The notes beneath the pieces are model-generated. The model searched no databases and was not told where the DNA came from. It saw only the letters and a list, made by a program, of their open reading frames with translations. A stretch of 64,000 bases of DNA from Chitinophagales bacterium (GTDB lineage: Bacteria; Bacteroidota; Bacteroidia; Chitinophagales; Chitinophagaceae). Position 1 is the first letter of the stretch. Each line of letters begins with the position of its first letter. Below are positions 43,168-50,257 of this stretch, one piece after another. The position numbers and the translations under genes were made by a program. The DNA lies in contig JAATFP010000070.1 of NCBI GenBank assembly GCA_015655125.1, positions 1 to 64,000 of the forward strand. Direction: 5' to 3'.

Positions 43168-43355
43168 AAAAAAAGGGTCCCTCCGTGGAAACGGAGCGAC
43201 CTTTTCGATTGCTTGCCATATGAAAAATCTTGACAGTATTTGTTACTGTAATATTATTTTTATTATCTTGCCGCCGTATCAGAAGATACACGACCTTTTC
43301 GATTGCCTGCCACTTTATTCAATACCTGCTATCTCTTGTAAAAGAATTTCCTTTT
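43168..43355 (-). ncRNA. Predicted small RNA, copy 3 (about 188 nt)
   Basis: Minus-strand promoter GTTG, 25 nt, TACTTTTG (43362-43369), terminator hairpin with loop TTCC and T run at 43174-43168. The hairpin GTATC-TTCT-GATAC differs from copy 2 only in the loop. Divergent from the TPR-like gene, with which it would share the 114-nt promoter region. Confidence 0.5.
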
Positions 43356-43491
43356 CTGAAACAAAAGTATAGCAGGTTTTTATTAGTTTTATTACAACTT
43401 TTACAACGTTTTATTACACTGAAATTGGTTTCTTTTTCCTGAAACCCTTTACCGTATTGCGTTTTAATTTAAGGTTTTGATTATGCCCAAC
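43168..43491. repeat. Tandem repeat unit 3 of 3, joined to the TPR-like gene
   Basis: Third copy. Direct repeats at 43197-43217 and 43291-43311, inverted repeat at 43233-43249, hairpin GTATC/GATAC at 43276-43289, minus-strand -7 box at 43362-43369, TTG complement at 43395-43397. The unit ends on ATGCCCAA at 43483, which is here the live start codon of the next gene, 114 nt from the -7 box. Confidence 0.9.
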
Positions 43492-45027
43492 CGTTCTACA
43501 GATATATTATTTCAGCTCGTTCACTCGCTAGAAAAGGCTGAAAAACGGAATTTTAAGTTATATATCACCCGCAGCTCCGCAAACCAGGACCTTAAGATCA
43601 TCGAACTTTTTGACGCTTTGGATAAACTCAGCAATTACGATGAGGCGGTCCTGCTCAAAAAATTAAAGTCCATTCAAAAGCCGCAGCTGGCTAATATCAA
43701 GGCGCACTTATATAAACAGGTACTTGCGAGCCTTCGGGTGCTGAAGAGTTCTGACAGCATCGATCTTCAGTTACACGAACAATTGGATTACGCCCGCATT
43801 TTATATAACAAAGGATTGTACCTGCAGAGCCTGAAGATCCTGGAAAAAGTAAAAGAACTGGCAACCTCTTATCACCAGGACAGCTTTCTGATCCAGGCCA
43901 TTTCTCTTGAAAAGAAGATTGAAACACTGCATATCACACGCAGCATGCAAAACCGCGCGGAGCAATTGACTGCAGAAGCGGAAGAAGTGAATGAAAAACG
44001 AGGCATGATAACGCGGCTCTCTAACCTGGCCCTGAAACTTTACAGCTTTTATATAAAGAATGGACATGCAAGGAACGAAGAAGATGAGGATGGGATCAAA
44101 ACCTTCTTTTATGAAAATCTTCCAACCGATTTTCCGCATGAGCTGAGCTTTTACGAAAAGTTGTATCTCTATCAAAGCTATACCTGGTTTGCATTTATCC
44201 GGCAGGATTTTTTAATGTATTATCGTTATACCCAAAAATGGGTGGATCTTTTTAAAGAAGAAAAAATGATCGAGATCGTACCCGGGCATTATATCAAAGG
44301 AATGCATAACCTGATGAACGCGCATTTCGATCTGAAGAATTATAAGAAGTTCAACGAAACACTGGATAAGTTTGAAGAATTTGCTGAAACGCCGGTAGCC
44401 AATCAACACGACAATACGCGGGTTCAGACATTTATTTACCTGTATAGCGCGAAGCTTAACAAATTCATCAATCGCGGTAAATTTAAAGACGGCCTGGCCA
44501 TTGTGCCGCACATTGAAAAGAAACTGAATGAGTATTACCTGTTCATCGACAAGCATCGTGTGCTGGTTTTCAATTACAAGATTGCAACCCTGTACTTCGG
44601 TGCCGGTAATTATGAGCGCTGTATAGATTACCTTAGAAAGATCATCAACGACAATGTGGATCTAAGGAACGATCTGCAATGTTATGCCCGCTTGCTGCAT
44701 CTCATTGCTCATTATGAACTGGGCAATGTTGATATCATGGAACATCTTATCAAGGCGGCGTATCGCTTTATGGCAAGAATGCAGAATCTTACCGTAGTGG
44801 AAGAGGAAATGTTCCGTTTCTTAAAACGTTCTTTTTATATTTCACCCAAAAAGATCCAGCCTGAATTTGAAAAATTCCTGGAGAAGATCATTAAGTTTGA
44901 AACAAGTCGTTTTGAAACACGTTCCTATGCTTATCTCGATATTTTTTCGTGGGTAGAAAGTAAGGTTTATCAAAAGCCGCTGGATAGGGTAATACGTGAT
45001 AAGTATTTAAAGAGTAAAAGACGGTAA
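43483..45027 (+). CDS. Helical (TPR-like) repeat protein, 514 aa
   Basis: Start ATG at 43483; a TTG two codons earlier is less likely. The protein is almost all helical, rich in Leu, Tyr and Lys, with degenerate TPR-like pairs (HEQLDYARILYNKGLYLQSL, FNYKIATLYFGAGNYERCID). No signal peptide or membrane helix, so cytoplasmic. The first 60 residues (LVHSLEKAEKRNFKLYITRS) recur in unnamed proteins of related genomes as far as I recall. Function unknown. Its upstream region is the third copy of the triplicated unit, which suggests its expression is tied to the predicted RNAs. Confidence 0.8.
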   Translation: MPNRSTDILFQLVHSLEKAEKRNFKLYITRSSANQDLKIIELFDALDKLSNYDEAVLLKKLKSIQKPQLANIKAHLYKQVLASLRVLKSSDSIDLQLHEQLDYARILYNKGLYLQSLKILEKVKELATSYHQDSFLIQAISLEKKIETLHITRSMQNRAEQLTAEAEEVNEKRGMITRLSNLALKLYSFYIKNGHARNEEDEDGIKTFFYENLPTDFPHELSFYEKLYLYQSYTWFAFIRQDFLMYYRYTQKWVDLFKEEKMIEIVPGHYIKGMHNLMNAHFDLKNYKKFNETLDKFEEFAETPVANQHDNTRVQTFIYLYSAKLNKFINRGKFKDGLAIVPHIEKKLNEYYLFIDKHRVLVFNYKIATLYFGAGNYERCIDYLRKIINDNVDLRNDLQCYARLLHLIAHYELGNVDIMEHLIKAAYRFMARMQNLTVVEEEMFRFLKRSFYISPKKIQPEFEKFLEKIIKFETSRFETRSYAYLDIFSWVESKVYQKPLDRVIRDKYLKSKRR

Positions 45028-45083
45028 TGTGTGTCAAAGCTCCGGCTTTCGGCTGTTAACTGAAGCCGTGACTTCAAGGTACA

Positions 45084-46079
45084 TCAGGTAATCATTAACC
45101 CGCATCCCCTGATATCACTGTTGTCCAGTCTTCCTAATATTTCGAACGTGCCGTCTGTATATAATTTCCCGATATCATCCGTTGCGATAAAAGAACAACT
45201 ATGCATGTTTGCCAGGTCGATGATGTTTACCACTCCGCCAGAAAAATTCTTCGCAACATCCTCTGGTAAAATTATTTCAAACGGATCATCTTCTGCGCGC
45301 AATACGATCCTCATCCATGGCGGGCAGGTGAAAATACCGTTGCCGGAAGAGTAGGCCTGCGACAACAATTCCGTCATCCCATATTCTGAATGGATCATGT
45401 CGGAACCTAGCCGTTCCTTGAGGTTGTTGTGCACATCCAAGCGAGTCATTTCTTCGCGGCGGCCCTTCATCCCACCTGTTTCCATCACGATCGTATTCCT
45501 CAGATCCATCTTGTATTTTGCCGCAAAATCAAGCAATGCGTAAGTTACGCCAATGAGCAGGGTAGGTTGTTTGTTAGCTTCGTTCTGCAGCAAGGTTTCG
45601 TGCAGTTGTTCATGGTTATACAGGTAAAATCCGCTTGCCGCATTTCCGGAACGTTTGATGAGTTCATTAACCATATACACCAACGAAGAGCTTTGTCTTT
45701 CGAGGTAAGATGGCAAAAGTCCGATTACACAAAGATCTTTCACGTTTCCGTAGAACATTTCGAATCCCTTTAAAAAGCTTTCCTCGTAAATAGCGGCAGA
45801 GCGTAGAAAATGCTTGCTGTTTACAGAACCCGTGGTGCCACTGCTTTCAAATATCACTTGCGGTTCAAAGGAGCCGGCCACCACTATCTTCGATTTGAAG
45901 AATTGTATGGGCAGGAACGGTATTTGTTTCAAAGCCTGAACAGCCACCGGATCCACATGAATAGCATTGCAGTATTTCCGGTAAATGTCATTTTGTTCAT
46001 ACTGATAGCGGAACAGTTCAAGTGCCAAAGGCTCAAATGCAGCAGGAAGGGGCGTAAAGATGTCCAGAGAATCGTTCAA
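45084..46079 (-). CDS. LuxE-like acyl-protein synthetase / adenylate-forming enzyme
   Basis: 331 residues, N-terminal part of the ANL superfamily: FESSGTTGSVNSKH is the P-loop-like motif, HSEYGMTELLSQAY the second motif, ATDDIGKLYTDGTFEILGRL the third. The C-terminal lid is short, as in LuxE. LuxE activates a fatty acid as acyl-AMP and passes it to a cysteine; no LuxC/LuxD partner is here. In Bacteroidota such genes are stand-alone and their substrate is unknown. The start is TTG at 46079, with an in-frame stop two codons before it and a promoter box (TAACTTTG on the minus strand) at 46098-46105. Confidence 0.82.
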   Translation of the reverse strand: MNDSLDIFTPLPAAFEPLALELFRYQYEQNDIYRKYCNAIHVDPVAVQALKQIPFLPIQFFKSKIVVAGSFEPQVIFESSGTTGSVNSKHFLRSAAIYEESFLKGFEMFYGNVKDLCVIGLLPSYLERQSSSLVYMVNELIKRSGNAASGFYLYNHEQLHETLLQNEANKQPTLLIGVTYALLDFAAKYKMDLRNTIVMETGGMKGRREEMTRLDVHNNLKERLGSDMIHSEYGMTELLSQAYSSGNGIFTCPPWMRIVLRAEDDPFEIILPEDVAKNFSGGVVNIIDLANMHSCSFIATDDIGKLYTDGTFEILGRLDNSDIRGCGLMIT

Positions 46080-46097
46080 GGTTTAAAGTTGAGAACG

Positions 46098-46186
46098 CAA
46101 AGTTATGTCTTCAACCTTGAACCTTCAACCTTGAACCTTACCCGGTAGTTTTTAAATTTGCACAACGAACTTTATTCGTAAATTTG
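46098..46186. promoter_or_regulatory. Divergent promoter region with reiterated words
   Basis: Minus-strand -7 box TAACTTTG at 46098-46105 for the LuxE-like gene; plus-strand boxes TAAATTTG at 46153-46160 and again at 46179-46186 for the lipoprotein gene. Between them, at 46110-46140, the word AACCTT is repeated four times (TTCAACCTTGAACC and similar). The second plus box ends 7 nt before the ATG at 46193. Confidence 0.5.
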
Positions 46187-46192
46187 AATTAA

Positions 46193-46681
46193 ATGATAAA
46201 GATGAGAACCACATTACTGATAATTGCTGCCGCCTTCACAATGGCATCCTGCAAAAAAGATAAATATACAACCGCACCACAGATAAAATTCAATGATTTT
46301 ACGCCGAATACTTTTACACGCGGGTCCATTTTGCCGCCGGAGGCAGGTCCGTTCCTGTCTATTCAACTCACCGATGCGGAAGGAGATTTTGGTTTCGCAC
46401 CGGGAGAAGACACTTCCTATCTCTATATTAAGAACGTTACAATAGCCGGGGCCGTGCTTGATTCAATCCCGTTTCCAACCTCTGGCCAGATCAAAAGGAA
46501 CGACCTGAACGCCGAAGTGGTCGTTAATCTTTCCAACGCAAGAAGCGCCCTTATCGGTACTCCCACTGTGCCAACGCATCCTTATGTAGATACCCTGCAT
46601 TTTGAAGTATATGTAAAGGATTTTGCAAAAAACAAAAGTAACGTTATCACTACTCCGGGATTTTATCATATAACACCGTAA
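46193..46681 (+). CDS. Lipoprotein of unknown function, 162 aa
   Basis: N-terminal lipoprotein signal with lipobox MASC-K (cysteine near residue 20), after which KKDKY would be the mature start. The rest is beta-rich (PFLSIQLTDAEGDFGFAPGE, DTLHFEVYVKDFAKNKSNVI), like a small Ig-like or calcium-loop domain. The start could be 46193 or the second ATG at 46202. It overlaps the next gene by one base (TAATG), so the two are translationally coupled. Confidence 0.75.
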   Translation: MIKMRTTLLIIAAAFTMASCKKDKYTTAPQIKFNDFTPNTFTRGSILPPEAGPFLSIQLTDAEGDFGFAPGEDTSYLYIKNVTIAGAVLDSIPFPTSGQIKRNDLNAEVVVNLSNARSALIGTPTVPTHPYVDTLHFEVYVKDFAKNKSNVITTPGFYHITP

Positions 46682-47514
46682 TGAAATGGTTGCATTTCAT
46701 TTTGTCGCACTCCATTTTTATTGCTTTTTGTGCAGCTGGATTGTGTTTTCAAACCTACAGCCTGCTGCATCTGCAGCATGACAGGAATATTTACACTTTT
46801 GTTTTTTTTGCTACCCTCGGCAGCTATAACTTTTATTGGCTCATCAGCAAGTATTCCTTTAGCCACGATGCGCCAGTGATGGCGTTCTTACGGGCAAACA
46901 GAACCTATATATTGCTGTTTTTCCTTGCCGGAGCAGGTATGCTTGGAAGTATTATCTTTTTATCTGGTTATTACATTTATATTTTCATCGCTGCTGTACT
47001 TACATTGTTGTATTCTTTGCCCCTGTGGCCCTTTCGTTTTGCGGCATTTACCCGTAAAGCCGGCTTTTTAAAAACCATTCTGCTTGCTGCTACCTGGTCA
47101 TGGGCAACCGTTTTGGTGCCGGCAGCACCTGTAGTGAATACTTCTTTCCTGCAGGTGACGGTACTTTTTGTTGCGCGTTTCTGCTTCATGCTCATGCTTT
47201 GCATCCTCTTCGATCTGCGCGACATGAAAATAGATAAGATGCATTCGCTGCACAGCCTCGCCACCGATGTGAGCAAAAGCAGTATGCGGGTCATTATGCT
47301 TGTCGTTTTTATTATATATATGTTGAGCGGAATGTTTGTACGCAATTATTTTCATGATGTGCGGCAACTGGTCGCTTTCCTATTTACGGGGCTGTTGGTA
47401 TGGATCGTTTACCGGCTATCGCTTACAAAGGAACGTGGCTATTTTTTCTATTATTTTCTTGTCGATGGACTGATGTTAATATCAGCAGCCGCAACTTATA
47501 TAGCAGCTATTTGA
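46681..47514 (+). CDS. UbiA-like integral membrane protein
   Basis: 277 residues with about eight membrane helices. MLMLCILFDLRDMKIDK is the second Asp-rich motif (DxxDxxxD) of UbiA prenyltransferases, but the first motif (NDxxDxxxD) is missing at its expected place, where YNFYWLISKYSF is found. So it has the fold but may not bind prenyl diphosphate in the usual way. Coupled to the lipoprotein gene upstream (one-base overlap). Substrate unknown. Confidence 0.75.
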   Translation: MKWLHFILSHSIFIAFCAAGLCFQTYSLLHLQHDRNIYTFVFFATLGSYNFYWLISKYSFSHDAPVMAFLRANRTYILLFFLAGAGMLGSIIFLSGYYIYIFIAAVLTLLYSLPLWPFRFAAFTRKAGFLKTILLAATWSWATVLVPAAPVVNTSFLQVTVLFVARFCFMLMLCILFDLRDMKIDKMHSLHSLATDVSKSSMRVIMLVVFIIYMLSGMFVRNYFHDVRQLVAFLFTGLLVWIVYRLSLTKERGYFFYYFLVDGLMLISAAATYIAAI

Positions 47515-47515
47515 T

Positions 47516-47523
47516 TACTTTTG
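47516..47523 (+). promoter_or_regulatory. -7 promoter box for the M42 peptidase gene
   Basis: TACTTTTG matches TAnnTTTG, directly after the stop of the UbiA-like gene and 22 nt before the ATG at 47546. Confidence 0.5.
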
Positions 47524-47545
47524 CAGCAGAAAATTTTTTACTTAC

Positions 47546-48652
47546 ATGGCTAAAGCAATAAAACCAAAGTCGCTTATCACGGCGCAATCCTACGATTTCT
47601 TACGCAATTATATAAACAATGCATCTCCAACAGGTTTTGAAAGCAGCGGGCAAAAGCTATGGATGAATTACCTGCGTCCTTACGTGGATGAATTCTTCAC
47701 CGATCCTTATGGAACGGCGGTGGGCGTTATCAACCCCGCTGCGCCTTTCAAAGTGGTAATCGAGGCGCATGCCGATGAAATCAGTTGGTTTGTTAATTAT
47801 ATTTCTGCGGAAGGATTGATCTACCTCAAACGCAATGGGGGCGTGGATCACCAGATTGCACCGTCTATGCGGGTGATTATTCATGGGAAGAAGGGGGTTG
47901 TGAAGGCCGTGTTCGGCTGGCCCGCCATTCATACGAGACTAAGCAATAACGATTCGAAGGAGCCACAACCAAAGGTGGAAAACCTGTTTCTGGATTGCGG
48001 AGCGAGAACAAAAAAAGAAGTGGAAGATCTGGGCATTCACATCGGTGCGGTAGCAACTTATGAAGATGGTTATGATGAACTCGCGCACGACTTTCTGATC
48101 GGTCGTGCATTTGATAACCGTGTGGGCGGTTTCATGATTGCTGAAGTGGCAAGGTTGCTCAAAGAGAACAAAAAGAAATTACCGTTTGGGTTATATATCG
48201 TAAACGCGGTGCAGGAAGAGATCGGTCTTCGGGGCGCAGAAATGATTGCGCGCCGGATCAAACCGGATGTCGCCATCATTACCGATGTTACGCACGACAG
48301 CAGCACGCCTATGATCAGCAAGATCATTGAAGGAGAGTGTGTGAGCGGAAAAGGCCCATCTTTATGTTACGGTCCTGCGGTGCATAATAAATTGCTTGAT
48401 CTGGTGCAGGCGACGGGGCAGAAGAATAAGATCCCGTTCCAACTGCGTACTGTCAGCCGCAGCACGGGTACCGACACAGAATCATTCGCTTATTCCAATG
48501 ATGGCTGCCCGTCCGTACTCATTTCCATTCCGCTGCGCTATATGCACACAACCGTAGAAATGATCCACAAATTGGATATTGAAAATACGGTGAAGCTGAT
48601 GTATGAAACACTGCTTACGCTGACACCGAAAACCAACCTGAGCTATTTTTAA
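47546..48652 (+). CDS. M42 family metallopeptidase (glutamyl aminopeptidase/endoglucanase-like)
   Basis: 368 residues. Metal and catalytic residues are seen in order: His75 and Asp77 in IEAHADEISW, RAFDNRVGG with the bridging Asp, AVQEEIGLRGA with the catalytic and ligand Glu, ITDVTHDSST with Asp, and the final His in LRYMHTTVEM. Cytoplasmic aminopeptidase of the tetrahedral TET type, trimming peptides. Complete length. Confidence 0.93.
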   Translation: MAKAIKPKSLITAQSYDFLRNYINNASPTGFESSGQKLWMNYLRPYVDEFFTDPYGTAVGVINPAAPFKVVIEAHADEISWFVNYISAEGLIYLKRNGGVDHQIAPSMRVIIHGKKGVVKAVFGWPAIHTRLSNNDSKEPQPKVENLFLDCGARTKKEVEDLGIHIGAVATYEDGYDELAHDFLIGRAFDNRVGGFMIAEVARLLKENKKKLPFGLYIVNAVQEEIGLRGAEMIARRIKPDVAIITDVTHDSSTPMISKIIEGECVSGKGPSLCYGPAVHNKLLDLVQATGQKNKIPFQLRTVSRSTGTDTESFAYSNDGCPSVLISIPLRYMHTTVEMIHKLDIENTVKLMYETLLTLTPKTNLSYF

Positions 48653-48733
48653 ATATTGATAAACAGCAATTAAAGCGAAAGAATAAAATCACAGATTTCT
48701 TGCTTGAAAAGAATTTTTGGTTACGCCGATAAG

Positions 48734-48893
48734 ATCCCGCTTCGCGGGATGACCGAAGCGAGGAACGGCCACACCCGGGAATAGTGTCATCTTGGGGTAA
48801 ATACTTTACGAGAAGATCAAATCTGCGAAATCATTAAATCAGTCCCGCAGGGCGGGATGAAAAATATGTGATACCATTTTTGCTCAGATAAAA
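48734..48893. repeat. Intergenic hairpin element, copy A
   Basis: Two short hairpins, ATCCCGC-TTC-GCGGGAT at 48734-48750 and CCCGC-GCGGG near 48843-48857. The second begins a segment (48841-48893) that is similar to 53025-53081: hairpin, GATGA, a CTGTGAT-like run, CCATTTT, GCTC-GATAAAA. It ends just before the ATG at 48900. Confidence 0.65.
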
Positions 48894-48899
48894 TCAATT

Positions 48900-49364
48900 A
48901 TGGATACCTACGGTAAATACATCCGCCTTTTTGGCAACATCTTTTTCACCTTCATCGGTTTCATCGTATTGATGATCCTGATCATGCTGGGATGCAGGCT
49001 GTTTTTCGATCTGCTCAGTTTCTTACCATGGACGGTCTACATTTACATGCTCTTTATTATTACCGTACCCGCAGCTATATTTATTCCTGTTTACGTGGTG
49101 TATTTCCGGCGAACGAAACGGCATCCTTCCTTGGCTGTCAGGTATGTTTCTTATGGTATCTTTACAATTGCATTGCTCTTGTGGGCGATTGCCTTTGCAT
49201 CCGATATATTTGATTTCTTTAAACATTATTCAGCTACCATTGCTAGCTATAAAAGTTATGAGCTGTATTTTTTGGCGGCCAATGTTGCGGCAATATTTTT
49301 TGTGGGGATATTGCAGGCGTTGACGATGACGAAGGAAGTGGATTGGATGGAGAAATATAAATGA
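48900..49364 (+). CDS. Small integral membrane protein, 154 aa
   Basis: Four membrane helices (FGNIFFTFIGFIVLMILIML, WTVYIYMLFIITVPAAIFIP, VSYGIFTIALLLWAIAFA, LYFLAANVAAIFFVGILQAL) with a basic loop (FRRTKRHPSLA). Not recognised. Neighbour to a second small membrane protein, but the 81-nt gap and different sequence give no clear link. Confidence 0.7.
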   Translation: MDTYGKYIRLFGNIFFTFIGFIVLMILIMLGCRLFFDLLSFLPWTVYIYMLFIITVPAAIFIPVYVVYFRRTKRHPSLAVRYVSYGIFTIALLLWAIAFASDIFDFFKHYSATIASYKSYELYFLAANVAAIFFVGILQALTMTKEVDWMEKYK

Positions 49365-49445
49365 CTATTAATTAAGAATTAGTCTTTCCGGAATTTGTCG
49401 ATTATGTTCCGAAAGGAAATGTATGCGGACCTCTAAACTAAATCA

Positions 49446-49808
49446 ATGCGTTCTTTTTACCGTTCCACACACTATTTTTGGGTTGTTTTCCGGGTGATCA
49501 TGATTGTCGCTTATTGTATCAGTGCCATGTCGGTATTGAACGAACACGGGCGCTTGCATTCTTACGAAATGCTGGTCAACATCGTTATCTTTTTTTATGC
49601 GGTCGGGTTGATCATCTTATCCGTGCAGGAAATAGCAAAGAAGCCGCAGAATATTATTTTGCGTAGGATAGTCGGAGTGTTTTCTATATTACTTGCACTC
49701 ACTATTGCTGTCGTGATCGTAATGTTCAACGGCCGGCACGGCGGCTTACTGATCTTCCCGGTGATCATTTTGTTTTTTGGTTTGTGGGATATGGCCGCAG
49801 ACTTGTAG
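49446..49808 (+). CDS. Small integral membrane protein, 120 aa
   Basis: Four membrane helices in 120 residues (WVVFRVIMIVAYCISAMSV, MLVNIVIFFYAVGLIILSVQ, IVGVFSILLALTIAVVIVMF, LLIFPVIILFFGLWDM). Not recognised. Its last 63 nt overlap, on the opposite strand, the doubtful frame ending at 49746. Confidence 0.65.
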   Translation: MRSFYRSTHYFWVVFRVIMIVAYCISAMSVLNEHGRLHSYEMLVNIVIFFYAVGLIILSVQEIAKKPQNIILRRIVGVFSILLALTIAVVIVMFNGRHGGLLIFPVIILFFGLWDMAADL

Positions 49809-50024
49809 GGTTACCTTCAACGGGTTAGAAATACCGAAGGCATTTGTTTTCCCGGTCACGCTGTAACCACTTTTTGGGTTGTCAACCCAAAATAAAATTT
49901 CGCTTTGGGACCAAACAAGCTTATAAACGAGAGCAGATTTGTTATCGGCGCCTGGATTATCTAAAAGTCCGACGTAACCGTCAACGATGAAGGCATTAAG
50001 TCGTATGCGAAATAATAATATCAT
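49746..50024 (-). CDS. Doubtful ORF or gene fragment, 92 aa
   Basis: The frame encodes a protein-like middle (ALVYKLVWSQSEILFWVDNP, SGYSVTGKTNAFGISNPLKV) but no recognised family; it overlaps the 3' end of the membrane-protein gene on the other strand by 63 nt. It may be a decayed gene. The area 50025-50257 up to lon has only the terminator at 50133. Confidence 0.3.
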   Translation of the reverse strand: MILLFRIRLNAFIVDGYVGLLDNPGADNKSALVYKLVWSQSEILFWVDNPKSGYSVTGKTNAFGISNPLKVTLQVCGHIPQTKKQNDHREDQ

Positions 50025-50132
50025 TTAAGGTCTTCAATAAACTCGGGCTGCAGGATTATCTCAAATATGATTTCAAAAATGTACAGCACCGGTAAATGTG
50101 AATTACATAAGCTGGGAAAGTCATATAAAAAG

Positions 50133-50166
50133 AATTCCCCGGGAAGAATCCGGGGGAATTTTCTTT
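50133..50166 (-). terminator. Terminator downstream of lon
   Basis: On the minus strand: AATTCCCCCGG/CCGGGGAATT stem with one bulged base, loop of 7 nt, then CTTTTTAT. Confidence 0.7.
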
Positions 50167-50257
50167 TAACCCTTAAAACAACTAACATGAAATTAGTTGC
50201 GATAGTATAAGTAAGTACGTATGCAGCGATCAAAAGGTTTGCCGCTGAAAAATATTT

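Noticed and set aside
42054..43311. CRISPR-like spaced direct repeats of 21 nt
   Set aside because: Spacing of about 95 nt between pairs and over 400 nt between units, conserved intervening sequence and no cas genes exclude CRISPR.
42541..43442. Plus-strand open frames of 70-115 codons with a shared RNGATFSIACHMK segment
   Set aside because: The repeated peptide follows from the DNA repeat; the frame shifts between copies and there is no start signal, so they are not genes.
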